Shown piece by piece: positions 17,729 to 24,916 of a DNA stretch of 24,916 bases. Source of the DNA: Obelidium mucronatum (Eukaryota > Chytridiomycota > Chytridiomycetes > Chytridiales > Chytriomycetaceae); NCBI GenBank assembly GCA_025765595.1, contig JAIVFH010000355.1, positions 1-24,916 on the forward strand. Direction: 5' to 3'. Within the stretch, counting starts at the first letter, position 1. Every line of letters starts with the position of its first letter. Under the pieces are notes generated by a model. It worked only from the letters and a program-made list of their open reading frames with translations, was not told where the DNA came from and did not search any database. Position numbers and translations under genes: made by a program.

Positions 17729-19054
17729 TCAACACGAAATTAGCTTGCGGATAAACTGAGACCACTCCTTTTGCGACTCAACACCATCCACTTGAATCAA
17801 CCAGGAGACCAGCTCCTGTTGATCCAATACCTGTGCGTCTTCTTCCGCTACAGGAAATCCAGTAACCCTTACGACATTCAAACTGGCTTCAGCAACCACA
17901 GAATCGGGACACAACTCCAACATCTGGAGCGGCGCCTGACTGAACGTATCAACAGCAAGTCTTTTCATCAAACCAGCAGACTCTTCCATTTCACCGCCTT
18001 TCCCCTGAAAGATTCCAGAATACAAAAAGGGACCACTGAGACTCTGCACATTCTTCCCCTTCACCAACAACTCTTCCACAGTATCTCTTTTGACAGGGTA
18101 CAAGAACAGAATTCCATTGATTCCCACCAAAACATATTGCGACCAGTTGCTCACAGCTGAACCGGGCTTCTGAATTGTTTGCCGTACGATTCCATATTGA
18201 ATCATGACAGGACTTGTTGTCACTGCACCAGAACCTGCTGCTGCTGTAGTGGGGTGGCATTCGATTTCAGTGTCGTTTGAATTGATACTTCTTTTTAACG
18301 TCGGAATTGTCACGATCGAATCCGAATAATTGTTTATGAAGAAGGGTTTGGGACTTGGTGTTCTGAGCGACGCTAGTTCCGTGTCGTTTGACGATGTGCT
18401 GTGCTTAAGTGTGGGGATCGTGGTAATATCTTGGAGAGGTTCAAGCTCTGCATACTCATTTATCGAGTTTTCTGAGGACTCTGATGTTGGTGATTCAGGA
18501 AGACTTGCAGTTTGAGAGGTAGTTCCAAGGGATTGTTTTCGTGCACTTGATGATAAAGCTCGCTGTTCCATTGAAATTGCAGAAACTGTTGAATTGATTG
18601 TATTTGTGCTACTGAGAGGTGGTGTGTCTAAGCGCTGATGCGATGGTGGCCCCGTTCGAGAATGAGAAACGGACTCTTTTCGTGGAGGAATAATCGGGGG
18701 AGCTGGAGTACTAGCAATCGCAGCTAAATCTTTTTTGCTGGGAGGAGATGGGGGTCGCTTTGTTGGCGGTGAAATGGCATGAATTTGACTGAGTTGGCTT
18801 GGTGGTGCGGGGGGAAATGGTTTTGTGGAGGCAGTAACAGATGATTGTCGGGGAGGTGGAACAAAGACCTGCTTTTGCTGTGGTATCATTGATTTTGTTT
18901 CTGTTGTGACTTTTTGCTGCTGCCGCCTGTGCAGTGTGCTGATCCGTTTCAGTTCATGATATAAGTCCGTTGGGGAATACAGGTAATCATCAATCAACGA
19001 CTCGAGACAGTAGGAAGAGGGTGATCCAATCTCGAGATGAGGAACCGGAGACAT
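17729..19054 (-). CDS. PH-like domain protein B (disordered N-terminus)
   Basis: A 441-residue open frame. The N-terminal motif ESLIDDYLYSPTDLYHEL (about 19-36) parallels the short acidic DY motif of its paralogues. Residues 45 to about 270 are Ser/Pro/Thr-rich with several PP and SP pairs. They include an internal short repeat, TIPTLKHSTSSNDTE and TIPTLKRSINSNDTE. The C-terminal domain (about 280-440) starts YGIVRQTIQ, has ILFLYPVK and SGPFLYSG strands and ends VSWLIQVDGVESQKEWSQFI, the same Trp-containing closing helix as in the other members. The protein lacks catalytic motifs, so a binding or adaptor role is the reasonable inference. It is followed on the same strand by three more members. 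Confidence 0.82.
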   Translation of the reverse strand: MSPVPHLEIGSPSSYCLESLIDDYLYSPTDLYHELKRISTLHRRQQQKVTTETKSMIPQQKQVFVPPPRQSSVTASTKPFPPAPPSQLSQIHAISPPTKRPPSPPSKKDLAAIASTPAPPIIPPRKESVSHSRTGPPSHQRLDTPPLSSTNTINSTVSAISMEQRALSSSARKQSLGTTSQTASLPESPTSESSENSINEYAELEPLQDITTIPTLKHSTSSNDTELASLRTPSPKPFFINNYSDSIVTIPTLKRSINSNDTEIECHPTTAAAGSGAVTTSPVMIQYGIVRQTIQKPGSAVSNWSQYVLVGINGILFLYPVKRDTVEELLVKGKNVQSLSGPFLYSGIFQGKGGEMEESAGLMKRLAVDTFSQAPLQMLELCPDSVVAEASLNVVRVTGFPVAEEDAQVLDQQELVSWLIQVDGVESQKEWSQFIRKLISC

Positions 19055-19241
19055 TTAAAATTAGCTGCTATGTTTGTTTGAAAATTCTTGATTCTTTTTT
19101 CTGTGCAAGACGCGAAACTGAAAACAAATGAAATTTGAATGCGAAATTTCATAACATTTACTTAAGAGAGATTTCGTCAGCAAGAAAGCAGCAATTAACT
19201 CAACAAATTAGGCATATATTAAAAAGTTAAAAGCATATAAG

Positions 19242-20930
19242 TTAAAAGGACCCCGTCACCGATTCATTCAACCTAGCCAACAAGTTCCTCCAACCCTCCA
19301 GCCCCTTCACATCCTCCACCCACAAACTCCACTTCAAAATCTCACCCTTCACCCAAATACCGCTTTTTCGAACACACACGCCAGTCACATCCACAACCCG
19401 AACCCCACCATGATTTGAAACAGAAACAGATCCATCTCCATCCCCAAGCCGCATCACTGCCACGGGTACTTTCTGCAACAATACAGTATTCAAATTCCTT
19501 GTATCCGTTTCCGCAAAATAACTTTCGCCAGCTGGACAACGAAAGTCACGGAGATCCAATCCTTTCAAGGAATACAACATCAACAGCCCTTCAGGCGTGG
19601 CAACCAGTACATAATCTTTATACACGGGTCGCATGGATGGGAAAATCTTATTGAATAGCGTTCGTGGTGGGTGTTGGAAACATTTGATTACTCCACACTT
19701 GATTCCAGGTGTACTTGCAGCCACGGACGGCGGACTTGGTTTAGATGGCTCGAACCCAGGGCGCGAAGTTATTATCATGTTTTGATTCTCGCTTCGTGGT
19801 GAGAAAGGGGCAGTTAGAGATGTGGTTCGCGGTTGGAATTTACGTGGGAAATTTGCACTGCCGCTAGAAGGAGAGAAGTTCATTAACGAGGAAAAAGCTG
19901 AAATATTTGATGGTGGTGGCGGCGGTGAATGCGGCGGTACCGGTGGCGGAGGAGGGGAGAACGGCGGAGGTGGTGGAAACTGAAACATTCCAGAGAGAAG
20001 TGGTGATTCAATAGAAACATGAGCATCTCTTTCTTGAGGTGGAATAGGAGGCGGAGAAAATGCTGGTGGTAAAGGAAGAGGAGAACAAGGTGGTGATGGC
20101 GGTGGCGGCGGCGATACTGTTTGATTCGACCCCGGTTTGTAGTTTCCATACAGAGAAAACGCCCGCGAAGAATTCAAAGTCAAGTTTGCGCATGATTCTT
20201 GAAATTGATTCCGAAGATGAGTTCCCAGTCCACTACTGGCAATTGTTGAAGAACGAGACATTCCAAGATGATTCTCCCCGGTTCCACCACCACTGAAGGC
20301 TGTTTCCTGGCTGAGTTCTTCCACGGCTGCATCCATTTTATAAAGCCGACGGAGACGAATAGATGGTGTCTTGACGATTGTTGGATTTATTGGTGACGAA
20401 GAAACCGAAAGGCTTCTACCCTGGAACTGCAGATTACTTTGGTGTCCACCAGGAAACATCGACTTTGGTTTCTTCAGAATAGATTTCAAAGTTACAGGGG
20501 TCTGTGGTTTCGGGGGTGCTTCAGTTCCAAGAGCCAAAACCGGAGGAGGCTTGTTCACATCAATCGAAGTCAATATAACTTCATCAGGGCGATTTCGCCT
20601 CCTTGAGTCTTGCGGTAAAGGTGAATACTCAATAGAATTTGATCGAGGTAAGAGAGTATGACTGCTGCTATCGCTACTATGACTACTTCCAGTTGACGAT
20701 CGACCAGACTCACTGACGAGCATGTGTGTGATGTCACCCAACAAGTTATCCAGACGTTTTTGACAAGAGTCTTTCCGTTCAAGTCTAAGATGTGCCGGTG
20801 TTTGAGTTTCGCTTAAGTTGTAGACATGGCCGTAGAGTTGTAGAGCAGCTGGTGAGGTGAAATAGTCGCCCATCACTGTATCTAGGGACTCGTAACTGGA
20901 CGGTGCAGATAGGTTGGGTTTTGTAGTCAT
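19242..20930 (-). CDS. PH-like domain protein C, proline-rich
   Basis: A 562-residue open frame. The N-terminal motif SSYESLDTVMGDYFTSPAAL is followed by KRLDNLLGDITHML (about 58-71) and LKSILKKPKSMF (about 148-159). The last two recur almost unchanged in the neighbour at 21304. The middle region holds long poly-Pro tracts (FPPPPPFSPPPPPVPPHSPP, about 315-340) of the kind that bind profilin, SH3 or EVH1 domains. The C-terminal PH-like domain (about 410-560) begins CGVIKCFQHP, has LLMLYSLKG and ends KWSLWVEDVKGLEGWRNLLA. Poly-Pro plus a lipid- or protein-binding fold would suit a link between membrane and actin, but this is inference. Confidence 0.83.
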   Translation of the reverse strand: MTTKPNLSAPSSYESLDTVMGDYFTSPAALQLYGHVYNLSETQTPAHLRLERKDSCQKRLDNLLGDITHMLVSESGRSSTGSSHSSDSSSHTLLPRSNSIEYSPLPQDSRRRNRPDEVILTSIDVNKPPPVLALGTEAPPKPQTPVTLKSILKKPKSMFPGGHQSNLQFQGRSLSVSSSPINPTIVKTPSIRLRRLYKMDAAVEELSQETAFSGGGTGENHLGMSRSSTIASSGLGTHLRNQFQESCANLTLNSSRAFSLYGNYKPGSNQTVSPPPPPSPPCSPLPLPPAFSPPPIPPQERDAHVSIESPLLSGMFQFPPPPPFSPPPPPVPPHSPPPPPSNISAFSSLMNFSPSSGSANFPRKFQPRTTSLTAPFSPRSENQNMIITSRPGFEPSKPSPPSVAASTPGIKCGVIKCFQHPPRTLFNKIFPSMRPVYKDYVLVATPEGLLMLYSLKGLDLRDFRCPAGESYFAETDTRNLNTVLLQKVPVAVMRLGDGDGSVSVSNHGGVRVVDVTGVCVRKSGIWVKGEILKWSLWVEDVKGLEGWRNLLARLNESVTGSF

Positions 20931-21303
20931 TTCTTGATTAGTTGTTGATTATAGGCCCTTTTGGCTTTCCTCAATGGTTTAACAACCAAAAGATTTTTTC
21001 TCTTTGATGGTGTGCTGATTGGTTTGATTAAATACTTTTCGGCAGGTTTAGTGGTCGTCGCTGCCCCCCTGCATTCACGTTGTGGACGAGTGATTGAATA
21101 AATAATTGCTTTGTACCTGTGGGAGACAGCAGACTGCGGCAGGGTTCAGGCCCAACCTGAGAAACATTGAGTGCGGTTTACAACCATCAACAAGACACCG
21201 AACCAAAACAAAAAAAACTGCCAAGATCATGCAAAATAAATTCAATTTAATAATTAAGTCGAGTTATTAGTGTGCTGGTTACGAAAAAAAAATCCTTTTT
21301 GCC
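20931..21303. other. Intergenic region between two PH-like genes
   Basis: Holds the promoter of the gene starting at 20930 and the 3' flank of the gene ending at 21304, both on the minus strand. Only small palindromes are visible, for example TGGTT-TAAC-AACCA near 20977-20990 and TCAGG-CCCAA-CCTGA near 21147-21161. No gene was seen. Confidence 0.4.
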
Positions 21304-22896
21304 CTAGAATCGTTGCCCTTGAATCACTTGTTCCCACCTTTCCAAAGATTTGTAATCATCAAACCAAATACTCCATTTACCTATTCGTCCCTCTCCCCCG
21401 CTTTTACTTCTAAATCTCACTCTATTCGTGGTTTTGGGAACAGAAACGATTGTCCCCGTCAGTGTCAATACTGCCATCCCGTCCACACGACCCGCAACGA
21501 CCCCCTCTAATTTCATCATCCCAGCCAAACTCTTCTCCGAAACCGAATCATCATAGACGCCCTGAAACGGGCCATTTGCTTTCCCAATCTCAAACTGTTC
21601 CTGCATGGTCGACCCAGACTGTCGGGGATGAAGAGTCAAAACGCCTTGAATAGGGTCGTATGACAAGACCAGTTCTCGGAATACAGGATTCACTGGAAAT
21701 ATTTTACTCAATAATGCGTTTTGCGCCATTTTTGGGTGTTGGAAGCATTGGATGACACCAAAGTGTTTACTGCTGGTAGGTGGTGGTGGTTGGTACTTTT
21801 GGAGGGTCGGGTACAATGCAGATACCGCACGCCGTCTGGAAGGGTGCTGAAGAGACACTGATCGAGGTGGCGGAGGTAGAGGGTTATTTCGAATATGTTC
21901 CCTGCTTTCAATTTGGGGCTTTGGGTGTATGTTGTTGTTGTATCTGTTGCCATCGGCTAATTTGTTGGAGTCATTGCGATATGATACATTGAAGGGCCCA
22001 GCTTGCGCTGATATGTTGGTGGAGGAATGATAATGTCGTGGATTTGTTTGAAACGTTGAAGTTGGCCGCATGTCATCTCGAGCGGGTTTCCGAATTGCTC
22101 CCATTGAATTTGATCGTCTAGGCGGCGTGTCCATCATTTCTTCTTGGGGTTTAATTGATATAGAATCTTTGTATTCCTTTTTGGTATCTGATACTGAATT
22201 GAGTGGTTGGCGTCGAATAGGGCGAGAATCCACCGCCTGTTCACCATGCAGTGAAGCTGGTACATGTTGCTTCGCATTGAATACTTGAGATTTTGATTCA
22301 AGTGGAGCCTCGACATTGACGCGACCACCGATATGTCCACCAAAGGATTGACTTCGTGCCAGCATAGCGACACCAGCAGGTTCCTTGCTCGGTGATTTCA
22401 ATGAATTCTGTCTGATAACGCTCATAGTCGATGGTGCGTTGACTGTATGGTCCTCCTCCCTTACTATTTGTGGGTATCGTGGACTAGTCACAGGCCTTTG
22501 TTGTAGCGGTTGTTCATGGATATATTTTTGATCAATATTCAAGACAGTTCTGGGCCGCTTGAGAATGGATTTAAGTTGCGGCGGTGGCGGCGGTAGGGGA
22601 GTTTGGAGTGGAGTCACACTATTGTCAACGGCTGACTCATTGGCTCCAATCATCTGTGTGATGTCGCCCAATAAATTATCAAAACGCATTTGACTGTAGC
22701 TTGACCGAACTGGTCTGGTTCTACTTGTTGCTGCGGATACAATTGTTGTGGCTTCATTGTCTTCTTTTTTGACAGGTTCTTGACGATAGAAAGTCTCTGA
22801 TGATCGAATGTACGCATCCATAATACTGCTTGAAGACTCGAAGCGAGGCGGGGGAGGCGGAAGAGGTTCAGCCAACTGCCGGGCAACGCTCATCAA
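21304..22896 (-). CDS. PH-like domain protein D (disordered N-terminus)
   Basis: A 530-residue open frame. It starts with EPLPPPPPRFESSSSIMDAY, which carries the family's short acidic DY motif. MRFDNLLGDITQMI (about 69-82) and LKSILKRPRTVL (about 108-119) match protein C closely, so C and D are the closest pair in the cluster. A disordered, Asn/Ser/Arg-rich middle leads to the C-terminal domain (about 385-530): FGVIQCFQHPKM, VLTLHPRQ, NGPFQGVYDD and the closing GKWSIWFDDYKSLERWEQVI. The CFQHP string at the start of the domain is also shared with C only. Function unknown. Confidence 0.83.
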   Translation of the reverse strand: MMSVARQLAEPLPPPPPRFESSSSIMDAYIRSSETFYRQEPVKKEDNEATTIVSAATSRTRPVRSSYSQMRFDNLLGDITQMIGANESAVDNSVTPLQTPLPPPPPQLKSILKRPRTVLNIDQKYIHEQPLQQRPVTSPRYPQIVREEDHTVNAPSTMSVIRQNSLKSPSKEPAGVAMLARSQSFGGHIGGRVNVEAPLESKSQVFNAKQHVPASLHGEQAVDSRPIRRQPLNSVSDTKKEYKDSISIKPQEEMMDTPPRRSNSMGAIRKPARDDMRPTSTFQTNPRHYHSSTNISAQAGPFNVSYRNDSNKLADGNRYNNNIHPKPQIESREHIRNNPLPPPPRSVSLQHPSRRRAVSALYPTLQKYQPPPPTSSKHFGVIQCFQHPKMAQNALLSKIFPVNPVFRELVLSYDPIQGVLTLHPRQSGSTMQEQFEIGKANGPFQGVYDDSVSEKSLAGMMKLEGVVAGRVDGMAVLTLTGTIVSVPKTTNRVRFRSKSGGEGRIGKWSIWFDDYKSLERWEQVIQGQRF

Positions 22897-23059
22897 CCGG
22901 TTTTCAATTTCGAGACTCCAAAATGGGATGGAATTTTTCTCTTCTCTAAAATTATTAATTCCTCAATAAATTAAAATCAATTATAAACTTACATAATACA
23001 TACATATATTAAACTAAAAACAACGAACAAAGAAAGAAAAGAAGGAGAAACACTCGCTG

Positions 23060-24094
23060 TCACTGGAGCAAATGTTTCACCAGCACGTACCATCTATACA
23101 TTGAATCAGCATCATCAAAATGAATCCACCAAACAACTTCTTCCTTTCTACCACCACTTTTTCCTCTTGTACCAATCATGAGTCTCTTCCGTTCAGATAA
23201 ACCAGTTACGCGCAAGATACACCGAGATACATCTAGAACTTCAATCAAAGTATGCTGACTCGTAAGCTGAAGAACAGAAACGGCAGCTTTCCCACTCCCA
23301 AACAGACGGGATGAGAATTCCACCATTGCATCGGCTTCTAATCCACAAGGCGCAAAAGGACCATTTGGTGAATGTAAATGAAGATCTTCTGTTGCCAACG
23401 CCATGTCTTTGTCAAACTGATACAACAGAAGCAAGTTCTGCAGCGCGACAACAGCGAATCGAGTCCAACTTGCAGGATTCTCTGAGCGACCCAAAAAACC
23501 AGCAAATTGTCTGCGCTGAACTTGTACTTGCATGATCCCGTAGCGCAGAGCGTCAGCTTGCGGCAAGAGCGGGTTTGATGTGGCAGGTGCCAGTGTCACG
23601 TGAGTGTCTGTGTCTCCAATTACCGCCGAATCGCTGCCAGCACTGACGCTGTTTGCCTTCGCGCGCATAGTTTGCTTGAGCCGGGTCTTGCCAGGAATCG
23701 GCGGCGCCGCAAACTTTCCCGGCACGGATCGCGAGCGCGTAAGCAGCGCGGCGCCGAGCGTCGGCGGCAGCGGGTCGCGCGGCGCCACGTCGGCGATGGT
23801 CGGCGCGGCGAACGGCAGATTCGGCATCGCCAGCGTGTCGCCGCTGACGGGCGTCGCCGTCAGCGGCAGGAGTCGGCGCGCGCCGCCGCCGGCAGACCCG
23901 GGGCTGCGGTCGCCTGCGGACACCGGGCTGCGGTCTGCGGCGCCGGGACTGCGGCCGGCGCCCGCCTTGGCAGCGACCCGGCGCTGAGAGCGGCGCAACG
24001 CTCACGCTGAGGCGCCGCATCTCGCGATCAAAGGCGCCGGGCGGTCGAAGAAGACGTCGTCGTCGTCTGTGTCTGGCGTCTGGTGCGCATTCAT
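23060..24094 (-). CDS. PH-like domain protein E, two exons
   Basis: The long frame 23060-23998 has no ATG at its start, and an in-frame TGA lies before it. An ATG at 24094 opens the same frame (MNAHQTPDTDDDDVFFDRP), and a 57-base intron 23949-24005 (GTGAGC...CCGCAG) removes that TGA. Exons of 89 and 889 bases total 978, giving 325 residues. The acidic DDDDVFF replaces the DY motif of the paralogues. A GC-rich coded Arg/Ser/Pro/Ala region with a repeated DRSPxSAGD unit follows. The C-terminal domain (about 160-325) runs from LRYGIMQVQVQ through NLLLLYQFDKD and SPNGPFAPCG to VVWWIHFDDADSMYRWYVLV, matching the other members. This is the shortest of the five. A shorter protein beginning at a Met within 23060-23830 is the alternative. 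Confidence 0.78.
23690..24010. other. GC- and CpG-rich block at the 5' end of gene E
   Basis: About 320 bases of strongly GC-rich, CpG-dense sequence in an otherwise moderate-GC window. It covers the intron and the Arg/Ala/Pro-rich coding part of gene E. Open frames on the plus strand here (23600-24010) are by-products of this composition. The only similar block in the window is near 780-1080, also at the 5' end of a gene. Confidence 0.6.
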
Positions 24095-24249
24095 TGAATT
24101 GGGTTGTCTTTTCGATCTCTTTGCGGATGGTCACAAGATTCAAGGAGGGCTTTTTTTTCACTTTGTTAATTTCTGCTGATCAATCAAAAAAATCATATCG
24201 CAACCTCAATTTAAATTTGTCAAACTGTTATACATGCAATCAAAACAGG

Positions 24250-24803
24250 TTAAGAGGTATGAGACGCCCGAATCCCACTACCATGTGATTTTAAAGGATC
24301 CAGAATAAAGGGAACTGTCCATTCTGTGCTGGTTTTGGCCGACAAGTCCGGCGACACCAAAAGAACTCCCAACTCCCAGTTCGTAATGTACAACTGCTTT
24401 TCCTTCTTTACTTTGCCAACTACACTAGCGGCGTCCCCAAGCACTCATGGTCATATTATGGCTTCCACAGTAATACCAAAGGGGCTTCTTCTCTCCAAGG
24501 TTTGACTTAAAATAATTTTACAATGAGACAAGGCCCCCTTCCTTTTAGATTCAGAATCTTTCAACAAGTGTTTATATTGACACTGTTCCCACATTCTGTG
24601 GTTCCAGGTGATTGTTCCTGCCCCATTCTGCCAAGGAAAGAAGATTGGACAGTTTCTCGAGTGGGAAAGAGATGTTGATTGTTGGTTCAGCCGGGCTTGT
24701 GTTTTTAGGCAGCTTTACTGGAGGCTGGTGCAAAGAGGGATCCACGAGCTGCTGATTCGAAATCTGTCAACCACGCTGTACTCAATGATCCGAGAGATGA
24801 TGT
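24250..24803 (-). pseudogene. Broken Tdp1-like (tyrosyl-DNA phosphodiesterase) fragment
   Basis: Read on the minus strand, pieces of a Tdp1-family C-terminal half appear in the right order but in changing frames. They are TSSLGSLSTAWLTDFESAA (from 24803), INISFPLEKLSNL, NGAGTITWNHRMW, ALSHCKIIL (second HxK), WYYCGSHNMTMSAWG (the GSxN...SAWG block), then LYITNWELGVLL and a stop at 24250. Known family members repair protein-DNA adducts with two HKN motifs, of which only the second falls here. Frame changes lie near 24705-24722, 24630-24640, 24484-24496 and 24434-24439, and introns do not explain them. A decayed gene or a cluster of base-call errors remain possible. The N-terminal half would lie beyond the right edge. 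An acceptor-like TTATACAG precedes 24803. Confidence 0.65.
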
Positions 24804-24916
24804 CTGTATAAATAAAGCACAAATTTCAGTTCTATAGCTGAAAAGTATCCATCAAATACCTGGTAATACAACGAAAAAACCCCTCATGATTTCTTCCAAT
24901 CCTTCCAAACCCCTCA

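Noticed and set aside
23985..24006. 22-base intron in gene E (GTGAGC to CTCAG)
   Set aside because: Too short for spliceosomal removal. The 57-base intron using the same donor keeps the frame and has normal length.
23600..24010. Plus-strand Arg-rich open frames over the start of gene E
   Set aside because: Composition shadows of the GC-rich block; the minus-strand frame continues into the PH-like domain.
1..24916. Bacterial or phage origin, operons, CRISPR or tRNA genes
   Set aside because: Spliceosomal introns, F-box, microsomal P450 and long disordered proteins show a eukaryote. No regularly spaced direct repeats or cloverleaf sequences were seen.

Overview
The window looks like nuclear DNA of a fungus, most likely an early-diverging one such as a chytrid. 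The evidence is short spliceosomal introns (about 47-60 bases, GT...AG), serine/glutamine/proline-rich disordered proteins, a microsomal-type cytochrome P450, an F-box protein with plant-type leucine-rich repeats, and a spliced Helitron transposon. The assignment to fungi is fairly secure. The assignment to chytrids is inference from gene style. No tRNA, rRNA or CRISPR array was seen.

Layout from left to right: (1) 1-849, 5' part of a minus-strand gene that runs off the left edge, beginning in a GC-rich block. (2) 1341-2933, first member (A) of a family of disordered proteins ending in a PH-like domain. (3) 3146-9845, a minus-strand Helitron gene. Seven introns can be placed so that eight exons give one open protein of about 2,109 residues with zinc knuckle, HUH/two-tyrosine Rep and PIF1-type helicase parts. 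(4) 9936-11218, an unrecognised four-exon gene just upstream of the Helitron on the same strand. (5) 11219-11785, a noncoding stretch with a 24-base G run, a short tandem GCGATC array and a perfect 11-bp inverted repeat. (6) 11786-12876, a seven-helix membrane protein. (7) 12888-14339, an F-box/LRR protein, only 11 bases from the start of the previous gene. (8) 14499-16303 plus strand, a cytochrome P450 whose 5' part has frame problems. (9) 16304-16953 plus, a small cysteine-containing protein. (10) 17060-17530 minus, a small serine/alanine-rich protein. (11) 17729-24094 minus, four more members (B-E) of the PH-like family in tandem. (12) 24250-24803 minus, a broken fragment of a tyrosyl-DNA phosphodiesterase (Tdp1)-like gene.

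The most distinctive content is the five-member PH-like family. Its members share little beyond a short N-terminal acidic DY motif, two short linear motifs in two members, and a C-terminal domain ending in a Trp-containing helix. Four are head-to-tail and the fifth lies about 15 kb away, next to the Helitron. I recognise no named family. They could be cortical or signalling adaptors, but no function is shown by the sequence.

The gene models were spliced by eye. Frame closure (exon sums divisible by three) supports the Helitron, the 326-aa gene, the seven-helix protein, the small Cys-containing gene and the last PH-like gene. Transcript data would be the decisive test of every intron.
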